Positions 1-8,739 of a stretch of DNA of 64,000 bases are shown in pieces. The notes under the pieces were generated by a model that was not told the DNA's origin, did not search any database, and saw only the letters and a program-made list of their open reading frames with translations. Source of the DNA: an uncultured Bacteroidales bacterium (GTDB taxonomy: Bacteria > Bacteroidota > Bacteroidia > Bacteroidales > Paludibacteraceae); assembly GCA_902762355.1 (NCBI GenBank), contig CACWNR010000008.1, positions 62,001 through 126,000 on the forward strand. The letters run 5' to 3'. Each line of letters begins with the position of its first letter. Position 1 is the stretch's first letter. The translations under genes and the position numbers were made by a program.

Positions 1-2402
1 ACGTCAGTTATCTCTTCACGGGGATGGACGATCAGTCCATCTTAAGCCTCGATCGTGCAGGCCGTTTGGCGCAGCGTGCGAATGTGAAAAACATCATCGG
101 TCTGCCCGGCGCGATGTTGGGTCAGTTCCTAATCGACGGCAGTTTCGGCTTCGTGTCCATCCTGCTCGTTTTTATGATGACGATTTATGCGCTCCGCATG
201 ATGCATGTGCTCAAAGATATCCGCGGCATACTCCTTTTCTGCGGCGGTTCGTTCTGGGTTCTCTGGGGGTCTGTAGTGCTGGGTTTTGCGCACAATATGG
301 TGCACCAGATAGGTGTCTTCCATTGGGGCGGTGCCTTTGGCGATGCCGCTTCGCGTTGGCTCGTCAGTTATGTGAACACGACCGGCGCGATCCTGATTCT
401 GGCGGCATTGCTCGTCATCTTCCTCATCGTTACCGACCCGCGCTTCATCGATCACTGCAAGGCCTTCGGCGCATGGGTAGCAGGGCTGTTTAAGAGAAAG
501 CCGAAAGAGAATGTTGCAAATGATGCGAAAGGTGAGAATGATGGAGAGTTGACCATTGATATTCCCGTAGAGCCGGAGATTCATCAAGAACCGGAGACCC
601 CCTCCGACGAAGTGACCTTCACGATCGATCCGATACAGGAAGAACCCGAGCCGGAACCGGTCATCGAGGAACCCCTTCCCGTCTTGGATGACGAAGATGA
701 ACCCCTCGGTGATGCACCCCTTCCGGAGGCTGAAGGAGTTAAGGAGTTAAAGAATGAAGGAGTGAAAAAAGATGCGGAACTTGAGATCGAGGATATCAAG
801 GAAGACGAGCTCTATACCAAAGATCCTGACAAGCTTCTCGAGAAACTCGGACCGTACGACCCGCGCAAAGACCTGGAGTTCTTTAAGTTCCCGAGTCTGA
901 ACCTGCTCAAGGTCTATGACAACGAGGCAGCGCCGGTCATTGATGAAGAGGAACAACGTGCCAACGGAGCACGCATCGTCACGACCCTGCGTAACTATGG
1001 CATAGAAATTGATAGTATCAAAGCAACGGTCGGACCGACCGTCACGCTCTATGAAATAGTGCCAAAAGCCGGTATTCGCGTAGCGAAGATCCAAGCCCTG
1101 GAGAACGATATCATGATGTCCCTCTCCGCTACGGGTATCCGTATCATCGCCCCGATGCCGGGTAAGGGAACGATCGGTATTGAGGTGCCGAACGAGAAGC
1201 CGCAAGTGGTGTCCATGCACTCGGTCATCGCGTCTAAACGTTTCCAGGAAGAGCAGAAGATGAAACTGCCTATTGCCTATGGCCGTACTATCACCAACGA
1301 GGTGTTTATGTTCGACCTCGCCAAGACCCCGCACCTGCTCGTAGCCGGTGCCACCGGTACCGGTAAGTCCGTAGCGATCAACGCCATCATCACCTCGCTG
1401 CTCTACAAGAAACATCCGGCGGAGTTGAAACTTGTGATGGTGGATCCGAAGATGGTCGAGTTTGCTCCCTACAAGCCGCTCTTGAAGCATTATCTGGCAG
1501 CGATGCCGGACACTGACCCCGAGCAGATTGTCATCACCGAATGCGACCGTGTGATCAACACGCTCAATTCGCTTGTCATCGAGATGGAGAACCGCTACAA
1601 ACTGCTGATGGACGCCGGTGTGCGTAACCTCGAGGACTACAACGATAAGTTCGTTCGCCGTCGCCTGAATCCGAACAAACTCGTGGCGGATAGCCTGCAT
1701 CACCAGTACCTGCCCTACATCGTCATCATCATCGATGAGTACGGCGATTTCATCATGCAGGCCGGCAAGCAGGTGGAGACCCCGATCGCCCGTATCACAC
1801 AGAAAGCGCGTGCCGTCGGAATGCACATGATCCTGGCGACCCAACGTCCGTCCGTCAACATCGTCACCGGTGTCATCAAGGCGAATATCCCTACCCGTAT
1901 CGCCCTGCGTACGCAGTCCGTCATCGACAGCCGTACAGTCCTCGATGCAAAGGGAGCTGAGCAGCTGATCGGTCGTGGCGATTCGCTCTATGCCGGCAAC
2001 GCCTCTATCACCCGTGTACAGTGTGCGTTCGTCGATACGCCGGAGGTGGACGAGATTGTCAAGCATATCGCCAAACAACAGCGTTATACCGAGCCGTATC
2101 AGTTGCCGGAATATGTCGGTGAAGGCGGTGAAGGCGAGGCACTCGCACCGGGTAGCGTGGATATGAAACGCCTCGATCCGATGTTCGCAGATGTAGCTCG
2201 TTACGTGGTAACGAAACAGGAAGGATCGACCTCGCGTCTGCAGCGTGCGTTCGAGATAGGATATAACCGCGCCGGTAAACTCTCCGACCAACTCGAGGCT
2301 GCCGGTATCGTCGGACCGAACAAAGGCCCCAAGGGACGCGATGTCCTCATCACGGATTTGGACCAGCTCGATAAACTGCTCGAAGAATTAGGCGTCAAAT
2401 GA
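1..2402 (+). CDS. ftsK: DNA translocase FtsK/SpoIIIE (5' end outside window)
   Basis: Septal DNA pump that moves chromosome ends through the division site and activates XerCD recombination. The reading frame is open from base 3, so the ATG at 24 is probably internal and the true start plus the first membrane segment lie upstream. Counting from that ATG, hydrophobic segments lie near residues 38-60, 68-91 and 118-138. An acidic, proline-rich linker covers about 170-260. The motor domain has Walker A GATGTGKS near 441-448 and a DEYGDF Walker B. The C-terminal winged-helix gamma domain, which in the family reads polar KOPS sites, covers about 717-788. The stop overlaps the lolA start (ATGA). The gamma domain has a close relative inside the ATPase at 48305-50617. 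Confidence 0.96.
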   Translation, partial: VSYLFTGMDDQSILSLDRAGRLAQRANVKNIIGLPGAMLGQFLIDGSFGFVSILLVFMMTIYALRMMHVLKDIRGILLFCGGSFWVLWGSVVLGFAHNMVHQIGVFHWGGAFGDAASRWLVSYVNTTGAILILAALLVIFLIVTDPRFIDHCKAFGAWVAGLFKRKPKENVANDAKGENDGELTIDIPVEPEIHQEPETPSDEVTFTIDPIQEEPEPEPVIEEPLPVLDDEDEPLGDAPLPEAEGVKELKNEGVKKDAELEIEDIKEDELYTKDPDKLLEKLGPYDPRKDLEFFKFPSLNLLKVYDNEAAPVIDEEEQRANGARIVTTLRNYGIEIDSIKATVGPTVTLYEIVPKAGIRVAKIQALENDIMMSLSATGIRIIAPMPGKGTIGIEVPNEKPQVVSMHSVIASKRFQEEQKMKLPIAYGRTITNEVFMFDLAKTPHLLVAGATGTGKSVAINAIITSLLYKKHPAELKLVMVDPKMVEFAPYKPLLKHYLAAMPDTDPEQIVITECDRVINTLNSLVIEMENRYKLLMDAGVRNLEDYNDKFVRRRLNPNKLVADSLHHQYLPYIVIIIDEYGDFIMQAGKQVETPIARITQKARAVGMHMILATQRPSVNIVTGVIKANIPTRIALRTQSVIDSRTVLDAKGAEQLIGRGDSLYAGNASITRVQCAFVDTPEVDEIVKHIAKQQRYTEPYQLPEYVGEGGEGEALAPGSVDMKRLDPMFADVARYVVTKQEGSTSRLQRAFEIGYNRAGKLSDQLEAAGIVGPNKGPKGRDVLITDLDQLDKLLEELGVK

Positions 2403-2962
2403 AAATGCTACTAACAATATTAACCATCTTGAGTTCGTTTTTGACGAACCTCGAGACGAAGACCTTGCAGTCGGACTTCACCATTACGGTGGCCGAAGAA
2501 GTCAATGCGCCGATGAACTATCCCGGCTCATTGACCATGAAGGGGCAGTTGTTCCGGCTCTCGATGTTCAATATTGAGGCGGCGTATGATGGCAAAACGA
2601 TGTACATGTACTCGCCCGAGACCGATGAACTGACGCTGACCAACCCGACCGAACAGGAGTTATTGGAATCCAATCCGCTGCTGTACGCCAAAGCCATCGT
2701 GCCGGTGTGTAACGTGACGGAGAAAGCGGCTAATGATGGTGCAACGACCCTTATTACCCTCTCGCCCAAAGATCAATCCATCGGCATCAACCGCTTCACG
2801 CTTCGCGTGCGGAACAGTGATCTGATGCCCCTGCAGGTGGAGATCAAAGAGGGTAAGAAAAATACCACGCTGAAGTTCAAAGAACCCAAATACATCACCG
2901 GTGCACAAAAATGGGAGATCACGCCGGAGAAAGATACGTTTGTAAATGATATGAGACTATGA
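2399..2962 (+). CDS. lolA: LolA-like outer-membrane lipoprotein carrier
   Basis: Predicted periplasmic chaperone that ferries lipoproteins from the inner to the outer membrane. The 187-residue product starts with a short hydrophobic signal sequence (about residues 1-17). A LolA-type beta-rich domain follows, with features such as FTITVAEE, MKGQLFRLSM and DGKTMYMYSPETDEL. The length is close to that of other family members. It overlaps ftsK at its start and trxB at its end by 4 bases each, so the three genes are translationally coupled. The order ftsK-lolA-trxB recurs in Bacteroidales, which supports the call despite the low sequence conservation usual for LolA. Confidence 0.8.
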   Translation: MKMLLTILTILSSFLTNLETKTLQSDFTITVAEEVNAPMNYPGSLTMKGQLFRLSMFNIEAAYDGKTMYMYSPETDELTLTNPTEQELLESNPLLYAKAIVPVCNVTEKAANDGATTLITLSPKDQSIGINRFTLRVRNSDLMPLQVEIKEGKKNTTLKFKEPKYITGAQKWEITPEKDTFVNDMRL

Positions 2963-3891
2963 ATAGAGTAAAATGTTTAATAATTGGCTCCGGCCCGGCG
3001 GGCTATACGGCAGCAATTTACGCGAGTCGTGCTAATCTGGCGCCGGTACTGATTGAAGGTCCCCAACTCGGCGGACAGTTGACCACAACGACTGAGGTGG
3101 AGAATTTCCCCGGTTATCCCGATGGCGTAGAGCCCTTTACGATGATGGACGATATGCGTCGTCAAGCCGAGCGTTTCGGTACGCAGTTCGTGTCGGGCAT
3201 TGTGACCAAAGTGGACTTCTCTGTCAGCCCGAAGAAAGTCATCGTCGAAGATGAGATCGAGTACGAAGCCGATGCAGTTATTATCGCCACCGGTGCCAGC
3301 GCCAAATACCTCGGTCTCGAGTCCGAGCGTACGTATCGCGGTCGCGGCGTGAGCGCCTGTGCGACTTGCGACGGTTTCTTCTATCGCAAGAAGACCGTGG
3401 CTGTGGTCGGCGGTGGTGACACGGCTTGTGAGGAAGCTAACTACCTCGCCGGACTCTGCGAGAAAGTCTATATGATCGTTCGTAAGCCTTTCCTCCGCGC
3501 CTCGGATATCATGCAGCAGCGCGTGCTCAATAACCCGAAGATCGAAGTTCTCTTTGAGCACAACACGCTGCAACTGACGGGCGAAGGTAAGGTACAAGGT
3601 GCTGACCTGATCTATCGCAAAGGCGAACCCGACGAGGAGCAACGTCACATCGCTATTGACGGTTTCTTCCTCGCCATCGGTCATCATCCTAATACCGAGT
3701 TGTTTAAGGATTATCTGAAGCGGGATGCAGAGGGATATATCATCGTCGACGGCGATAGTCCGCGCACGAACATACCGGGAATATTTGCCGCCGGTGACTG
3801 TGCCGATCCGCATTATCGTCAGGCGGTAGTAGCCGCCGGTTCCGGTGCCAAAGCAGCCATCGAGGCAGACAAATACATCAAGAGTCTCTAA
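2959..3891 (+). CDS. trxB: Thioredoxin reductase
   Basis: FAD-dependent reductase that passes electrons from NADPH to thioredoxin in the cytoplasm. The 310-residue protein has the N-terminal FAD motif GSGPAGYTAAIYASRA and GGQLTTTTEVENFPG. The redox-active pair is Cys134/Cys137 in ACATCDGFFY, the NADPH motif is VVGGGDTACEEA, and the C-terminal FAD motif is GIFAAGDCAD. Length and motif order match bacterial low-molecular-weight TrxB. The start ATG overlaps the lolA stop. Confidence 0.96.
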   Translation: MNRVKCLIIGSGPAGYTAAIYASRANLAPVLIEGPQLGGQLTTTTEVENFPGYPDGVEPFTMMDDMRRQAERFGTQFVSGIVTKVDFSVSPKKVIVEDEIEYEADAVIIATGASAKYLGLESERTYRGRGVSACATCDGFFYRKKTVAVVGGGDTACEEANYLAGLCEKVYMIVRKPFLRASDIMQQRVLNNPKIEVLFEHNTLQLTGEGKVQGADLIYRKGEPDEEQRHIAIDGFFLAIGHHPNTELFKDYLKRDAEGYIIVDGDSPRTNIPGIFAAGDCADPHYRQAVVAAGSGAKAAIEADKYIKSL

Positions 3892-3892
3892 G

Positions 3893-6121
3893 GTGAATTT
3901 TCTTGACCAACTAAATAACACACAACGCGAGGCGGTGACGTGTACGGAAGGGGCGTCGCTCATTGTGGCAGGTGCCGGATCGGGTAAGACGCGCGTGCTG
4001 ACCTATCGTATCGCGTACCTGTTGCAGCAGGGCGTGCCGGCTAGCCGTATCATGGCGCTGACGTTTACGAACAAAGCTGCGCGGGAGATGAAAGAGCGTA
4101 TCCAGAAACTCGTGGGCGCAGATGCTCGCTACCTGATGATGGGTACGTTCCATCATGTATGCACGAAACTGCTGCGGCCCGAAGCGGATAAGTTAGGCTT
4201 CACGCGCGACTTCACTATCTACGATACAACGGATAGCAAATCAGTGCTCAAGGCCATCTGCAAGGAGCGCGGGTTAGACGAGAAAATCTACAAACCGGGG
4301 GCAGTACAAGCGCGTATCTCCATGCTCAAGAACAGCGGTGTCAGTCCGGCACAGTACGGAGCGAACACGCAGTTGCTGCGCGAAGACCGCGAGGCACGCA
4401 TGTATGAGATGATGACCGTCTATGAGCAGTACCAGGTACGGCTAAGGGCGGCCAACGCGATGGACTTCGATGATCTGTTGATCAACACGCTTGTGCTCAT
4501 GCGCACATTCCCGGAAGTTCGCGAGCGGATACAGACGCAGTTCCAATATATCTTAGTCGATGAGTACCAGGATACGAACTATATTCAGTTTTTGCTGGTG
4601 AAGATGCTCGCCGAGCCGCAGAACAATATCTGCGTGGTGGGCGATGATGCGCAGAGTATTTACTCCTTCCGCGGAGCGGATATACGCAATATCCTCAATT
4701 TCCGGCAGCAGTACCCCGATGCCAAGTTGTTTAAGTTGGAGCGTAACTACCGCTCCACGCAGACGATCGTTAATGCCGCCAATTCGCTCATTCATAAGAA
4801 CGTTCACCAGATCGAGAAGACCGTTTATTCGGAGAAGGAACAGGGGCAACCGCTACGTTTGCAGCCGTATATGGATGACCGCACCGAAGCGTTGGGTGTG
4901 GCGACCGCTATTCAGCGTCAAAAGCATAAAGGCTATGATTCGTTTGCGGTGCTCTACCGCACGAATGCGCAGAGCCGTGTGATCGAGGGTGAGTTGCGCA
5001 AACTCAATATCCCTTACCGGATTTATGGTGGTACGTCATTCTACCAGCGCAAGGAGATCAAGGATGCGTTGGGGTACCTGCGTCTGGCGGTCAATCCGCG
5101 TGATAACGAAGCACTGCTGCGTATCGTGGGCTTTCCGGGACGCGGTATCGGCGAGACGACCATGAAGAAAGTGTCGCTCAATGCCATCGAGCATCATAAG
5201 CCCTACCTCGACGTGATGCGTCGGCCGGACGATACAGGACTCGATGTGAGCGCAGGAACGGCCAAGAAACTGCAGGCTTTTGCCGCCTACATGGACGGTC
5301 TGAGTGAGCAGAGCGAGACGATGGACGCTTATACGTTCACGGAGATGGTTCTGCGCACCTCGGGCGTGATGACTGCCTTGGCGTTGGATCGTTCGCAAGA
5401 AGGTATCGACCGCGCACAGAACGTGCAGGAGTTACTCAACGCCATCCGTGAGTTTGTGGAGCAGCGCGTCAACGAAGGTATCGACTATACGCCTATTACC
5501 GATTTTCTTTCTGAGGTCAGTCTGCAGACCGATCAGGACGAGAACCTGACGGACACGTCGGAGCGCGTGACACTGATGACCGTTCATGCGGCTAAGGGAC
5601 TCGAGTTTCCGGTGGTGTTCATCGTTGGCATGGAAGAGAACCTCTTCCCTTCGCAGTTTGCCGTCAAGCCGAACGAAGTCGAAGAAGAACGACGTCTGCT
5701 CTATGTAGCTATCACGCGTGCGATGGAGCAGTGTCATCTGAGTTTTGCCCGCCAGCGGTTCCGCAACGGCACATTCAATTTTGCTTCGCCCAGCCGCTTC
5801 CTCAATGATATCGATCGCCAGTTCTTTGAACTGACGCGTCCGGCTGCACCGGAAAGACCGTCATTCGGACTGAAAGACCGCTCTGCTGAAAGACCGGCGC
5901 AGGCGCCTGTTAGACCGGCTACGCCTGTTAGAGAAGCCCAAACGCCTATTGCGTCTTCATGGAAAGAGGGCGATCGGGTGAGTCACCGTGTGTTCGGCGT
6001 AGGAACGGTGCTGCGCGTGTATCGCGATGAGGTGACGGAGAACGATAAGATAGAGATTCGCTTCGATACCCAAGGCACGAAGACGCTGCTGTTGACGCAC
6101 GCCAAACTGGAGCGCGCTTAA
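3893..6121 (+). CDS. pcrA: UvrD/PcrA/Rep-type superfamily 1A DNA helicase
   Basis: ATP-dependent 3'-5' DNA helicase of repair and replication-fork maintenance. Motifs are in order: LNNTQREAV (Q motif), Walker A GAGSGKTRVLTYR near residues 27-39, DEYQDTN (motif II), GDDAQSIYSFRGAD (motif III) and VTLMTVHAAKGLEF (motif V/VI region). The C-terminal Tudor-like domain starting at WKEGDRVSHRVFGVGTV is typical of PcrA. I chose the GTG at 3893, two bases after the trxB stop; an ATG at 3845 would add 16 residues that overlap trxB and lack family similarity. The stop codon interlocks with the stop of the convergent gene at 6118. It could equally be named uvrD. Confidence 0.92.
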   Translation: MNFLDQLNNTQREAVTCTEGASLIVAGAGSGKTRVLTYRIAYLLQQGVPASRIMALTFTNKAAREMKERIQKLVGADARYLMMGTFHHVCTKLLRPEADKLGFTRDFTIYDTTDSKSVLKAICKERGLDEKIYKPGAVQARISMLKNSGVSPAQYGANTQLLREDREARMYEMMTVYEQYQVRLRAANAMDFDDLLINTLVLMRTFPEVRERIQTQFQYILVDEYQDTNYIQFLLVKMLAEPQNNICVVGDDAQSIYSFRGADIRNILNFRQQYPDAKLFKLERNYRSTQTIVNAANSLIHKNVHQIEKTVYSEKEQGQPLRLQPYMDDRTEALGVATAIQRQKHKGYDSFAVLYRTNAQSRVIEGELRKLNIPYRIYGGTSFYQRKEIKDALGYLRLAVNPRDNEALLRIVGFPGRGIGETTMKKVSLNAIEHHKPYLDVMRRPDDTGLDVSAGTAKKLQAFAAYMDGLSEQSETMDAYTFTEMVLRTSGVMTALALDRSQEGIDRAQNVQELLNAIREFVEQRVNEGIDYTPITDFLSEVSLQTDQDENLTDTSERVTLMTVHAAKGLEFPVVFIVGMEENLFPSQFAVKPNEVEEERRLLYVAITRAMEQCHLSFARQRFRNGTFNFASPSRFLNDIDRQFFELTRPAAPERPSFGLKDRSAERPAQAPVRPATPVREAQTPIASSWKEGDRVSHRVFGVGTVLRVYRDEVTENDKIEIRFDTQGTKTLLLTHAKLERA

Positions 6122-6681
6122 GCGTAGATGCAATAACCGGCGACGCCGGCAAGAACGATGAGTAGAATAGGGTGACTGATGATATCGGTCACTTTATTTT
6201 TTGCGAAGTTAGGCAGGATGGTCAGGACGGCTACTACGGCGAAGATGAACCAACTGGTAGCATCAATAAAATTGGTGGGTTTGATGAGCATCAAGGCTGC
6301 GGAAGCAACGAGACCGACGACCGTAAAACGGAGCATTCGGAGTGTCTGCTCGTAATACGGATTGCCCTGGAACTTATTGCTGAGCCAGAAATAGGCCTTG
6401 CAGATAGAGAGCATGATGATAAGGCTCGGTAGGACAATAGCCGATGTGGCCAAGACACTTCCCCAGAAACCCGCCGTCGTGTAACCGACGTACGTCGCGC
6501 AGTTGATACCGATCGGACCCGGAGTGACCTGACTCACCGCCACGATATCGACGAATTCCTGTTGGCTCATCCAACCATGGCTCTCCACCTCCATCTGGAT
6601 GAGGGAGAGGATCGCTAAGCCGCCGCCAAAACCGAACAGGCCTATTTTGAAGAACGATATGAAGAGAGCCAGATAGAGCAT
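6118..6681 (-). CDS. Chromate transporter half-protein (ChrA family), second subunit
   Basis: Inner-membrane CHR-family domain of about 187 residues. It has the family signature near the N terminus (FKIGLFGFGGGLAILSLI), the VAVSQVTPGPIGIN motif and several hydrophobic helices. It is paired with a second short CHR protein directly upstream, overlapping it by 40 bases; in short-chain CHR systems the two halves act together with opposite topology. The start is set at the ATG of MLYLALF, because the upstream open frame lacks CHR similarity. Substrate is uncertain: chromate efflux is known for some family members, but CHR pairs in anaerobes are mostly untested. Confidence 0.85.
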   Translation of the reverse strand: MLYLALFISFFKIGLFGFGGGLAILSLIQMEVESHGWMSQQEFVDIVAVSQVTPGPIGINCATYVGYTTAGFWGSVLATSAIVLPSLIIMLSICKAYFWLSNKFQGNPYYEQTLRMLRFTVVGLVASAALMLIKPTNFIDATSWFIFAVVAVLTILPNFAKNKVTDIISHPILLIVLAGVAGYCIYA

Positions 6682-7184
6682 AGTGTTATCAGTATTGTGG
6701 CGAGAATGACCCACACAGGGTTGACATGACCGAGCCAGATAAGAAGCGCTGCGGCGATGGGGATAAGGGCGGTGATCCAACTGATCTTGGCGGACTTAGC
6801 CATCTTGAAAAGCGGCGCAGCGATGAGAGCCACAACAGCCGGTCGGATACCTTTGAAGGCCGCCTCGACAGCCGGTACTTCTTTCCAGTCCTGGAAGACC
6901 ATCGCGATCGTGAGGATGATGAGGAATGAGGGGAGTACTGCACCTAATACCGCTCCGCAGACGCCTCTCCAACCACCTACGCGCCAACCGATGAAAATAG
7001 CCGAGTTGACGGCGATCAGTCCCGGTGCCGCTTGCGCCAAGGCAATCATATTGAGAAACTCCTCTTCGTCAATCCAGCCCTGCCGATCGACGACCTCGCG
7101 TTGGATAAGGGGTAGCATGGCATACCCTCCACCAAGGGTGAAGGTGCCGATCTTAAGGTATGTCCAGAATAATTGTAGGAACAC
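6642..7184 (-). CDS. Chromate transporter half-protein (ChrA family), first subunit
   Basis: A 180-residue membrane protein with the same CHR fold as its downstream partner. Visible motifs are LKIGTFTLGGGYAMLPLIQREV, with the loop IALAQAAPGLIAVNSAIFIG, then hydrophobic helices to the C terminus. It starts 3 bases after udk ends and overlaps the second CHR gene by 40 bases, so all three minus-strand genes are probably one transcript. Full-length CHR proteins are about 400 residues with two such halves fused; here they are separate genes. Confidence 0.85.
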   Translation of the reverse strand: MFLQLFWTYLKIGTFTLGGGYAMLPLIQREVVDRQGWIDEEEFLNMIALAQAAPGLIAVNSAIFIGWRVGGWRGVCGAVLGAVLPSFLIILTIAMVFQDWKEVPAVEAAFKGIRPAVVALIAAPLFKMAKSAKISWITALIPIAAALLIWLGHVNPVWVILATILITLCSIWLSSYRSSK

Positions 7185-7187
7185 AGA

Positions 7188-7808
7188 CTATTCTTTGTTC
7201 TCGCGCAGTTGTTGCTTGACGAACTTAGCGAGCATGTTGATAGCGGCATTGTTATGTCCGCCTTGGGGCACGATGACGTCTGCGAAACGTTTGCAGGGCT
7301 CGATGAACTGCTCGTGCATCGGTTTGAGTACGCGTTGGTAGCGCTCGATGACGGCTTCTGCTGTACGACCACGCTCGATGACGTCGCGCTTCATAACGCG
7401 GATAAGACGGTCATCGGCATCGGCATCCACGAAGATCTTCAGATCCATCTGGTCGCGCATCTTCGGCTCACGTAGCGCCATGATACCCTCCACGACGATT
7501 ACCTCGCGCGGCTCGATATGAACAGTCTCTCTCGAACGGGTACAAGTGATATACGAATAGATAGGCTGCTCGATGGGTTTACCCTCTTTGAGCAGGGCGA
7601 TATGCTTGGTCAGCAGATCCCAATCGAAGGCATCGGGATGGTCGAAGTTGATGTTCTGACGCTCCTCTACCGGAACGTGACTGCTGTCCTTGTAATACGA
7701 GTCTTGGGGGATAACTACCACTTCGCCTTTCGGAAGGCGCTCAATGAGTTTTCTGACTACCGTTGTTTTACCCGAGCCGGTACCGCCCGCAATGCCGATG
7801 ATAAACAT
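7188..7808 (-). CDS. udk: Uridine kinase
   Basis: Phosphorylates uridine and cytidine to UMP and CMP in pyrimidine salvage. The 206-residue protein opens with MFIIGIAGGTGSGKTTVVRK, a P-loop at residues 6-14. NINFDHPDAFDWDLL and the lid-region motif RVMKRDVIERGR are typical of Udk. The start is the ATG at 7808; the upstream in-frame extension is promoter DNA. It has its own promoter, divergent from the lipoprotein gene at 7906, and leads a transcript with the CHR pair. Confidence 0.95.
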   Translation of the reverse strand: MFIIGIAGGTGSGKTTVVRKLIERLPKGEVVVIPQDSYYKDSSHVPVEERQNINFDHPDAFDWDLLTKHIALLKEGKPIEQPIYSYITCTRSRETVHIEPREVIVVEGIMALREPKMRDQMDLKIFVDADADDRLIRVMKRDVIERGRTAEAVIERYQRVLKPMHEQFIEPCKRFADVIVPQGGHNNAAINMLAKFVKQQLRENKE

Positions 7809-7838
7809 AAAATAGATTTTGTTTGTCTGTTCGGGCTG

Positions 7839-7869
7839 CAAAGATACACTTTTTTTTGCATATATCAAA
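7839..7869 (-). promoter_or_regulatory. Bacteroidota-type promoter of udk
   Basis: On the minus strand a -7 box TATCTTTG (7839-7846) is preceded by a -33 TTTG (7866-7869). The two boxes sit 30 bases upstream of the udk start. The -33 region is shared head-to-head with the promoter of the opposite gene. Confidence 0.75.
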
Positions 7870-7886
7870 ATATTTTTGTAATTTTG
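7855..7886 (+). promoter_or_regulatory. Bacteroidota-type promoter of the envelope-biogenesis operon
   Basis: TTTG at 7855-7858 and TAATTTTG at 7879-7886, spaced by 20 bases, with TATATCAAAA after the first box. It is followed by the lipoprotein gene at 7906. Its -33 region overlaps that of the divergent udk promoter. Confidence 0.85.
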
Positions 7887-7905
7887 CACGCAAAATGTGT
7901 ATTTT

Positions 7906-8739
7906 ATGAAAAAGACAAGGATAGTAATCGCATTATTGGCATCTTTTTTGCTGGTGGGTTGTGCGGCATATGAGAAGAAAAATCAGTCCGGTGCAGCTGT
8001 TGAGGTGAACGGTCAATACCTGTACCGTTCAACTTTGGATTCGCTGACGCTGGGGCTCAATTCGGAGGATAGCATGCGCGTGGCGCAGCAATATATCAGT
8101 CAGTGGGCGAAGGACGTGTTGATCTACGACAACGCCAAGTCGCGCACGAGCAGCGAGATAGAGCGGCAGGTGGAGGAGTATCGTCGCGCGCTCTATGTGC
8201 ACGCCTATGAGGAATATCTGATCGAGCGGCGCATGCCCAAGGACGTAGCGGACTCAACCGTGGCGCAGTTGTACGGACAGATGCCCGAGCGGTTTAAGTT
8301 AGACGAGAGCATCGTGAAGGGTATCTTGGTAGTCATCCCGACCGATGCACCCAAGTCCGACAAACTGCGCGGCTACATGGCGAAGCAGGAGTTGGACAAA
8401 CTCGAGAAATACGCCTATCAGAACGCCAGCGGGTACGAGCTCTTTCTGGATAAATGGATGACAACGACCGAGTTGCTGGCGCAGCTGCCGGTGGAGCGTG
8501 CCGAATTGGAAAACGCACTGAAGAACAAGAACCAGATCGAGTTCGCGGACACGGTGAAGACCTATCTGCTGCAGGTGACGGACAAACACTTACGCGGCGA
8601 GCAGATGCCGTTGGAGTACGCCCGTCCGCAGATAGAGAAGATCGTACTCGCCACGCGTCAGGTAGAGTTCCTGCAGAAAGAACGCGAACGCATTTATAAC
8701 GAAGCAATTCAAGACCAGAAAATAAAGTTCTATGAATAA
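7906..8739 (+). CDS. Lipoprotein related to SurA/PpiC-type chaperones
   Basis: A 277-residue predicted lipoprotein with an N-terminal signal ending in the lipobox LLVGC. The remainder is mostly charged helices and resembles the N-terminal chaperone part of peptidyl-prolyl isomerase proteins; I see no clear parvulin catalytic domain. ATG 7906 is preferred over the GTG at 7897 because it places Met directly before Lys-Lys-Thr of the signal. The gene overlaps the SurA-like gene by 8 bases. In Bacteroidales such a lipoprotein commonly precedes SurA, suggesting a role in outer-membrane protein folding. The function is inferred from context. Confidence 0.65.
   Translation: MKKTRIVIALLASFLLVGCAAYEKKNQSGAAVEVNGQYLYRSTLDSLTLGLNSEDSMRVAQQYISQWAKDVLIYDNAKSRTSSEIERQVEEYRRALYVHAYEEYLIERRMPKDVADSTVAQLYGQMPERFKLDESIVKGILVVIPTDAPKSDKLRGYMAKQELDKLEKYAYQNASGYELFLDKWMTTTELLAQLPVERAELENALKNKNQIEFADTVKTYLLQVTDKHLRGEQMPLEYARPQIEKIVLATRQVEFLQKERERIYNEAIQDQKIKFYE

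Noticed and set aside
747..2291. 514-codon open frame on the minus strand opposite ftsK
   Set aside because: It lies entirely inside the strongly supported ftsK gene, lacks recognisable motifs and is typical of a shadow frame in a GC-balanced coding region.
3845..3892. Upstream ATG start for the PcrA-type helicase
   Set aside because: It would extend into trxB and add residues without family similarity; GTG 3893 fits the conserved N terminus.
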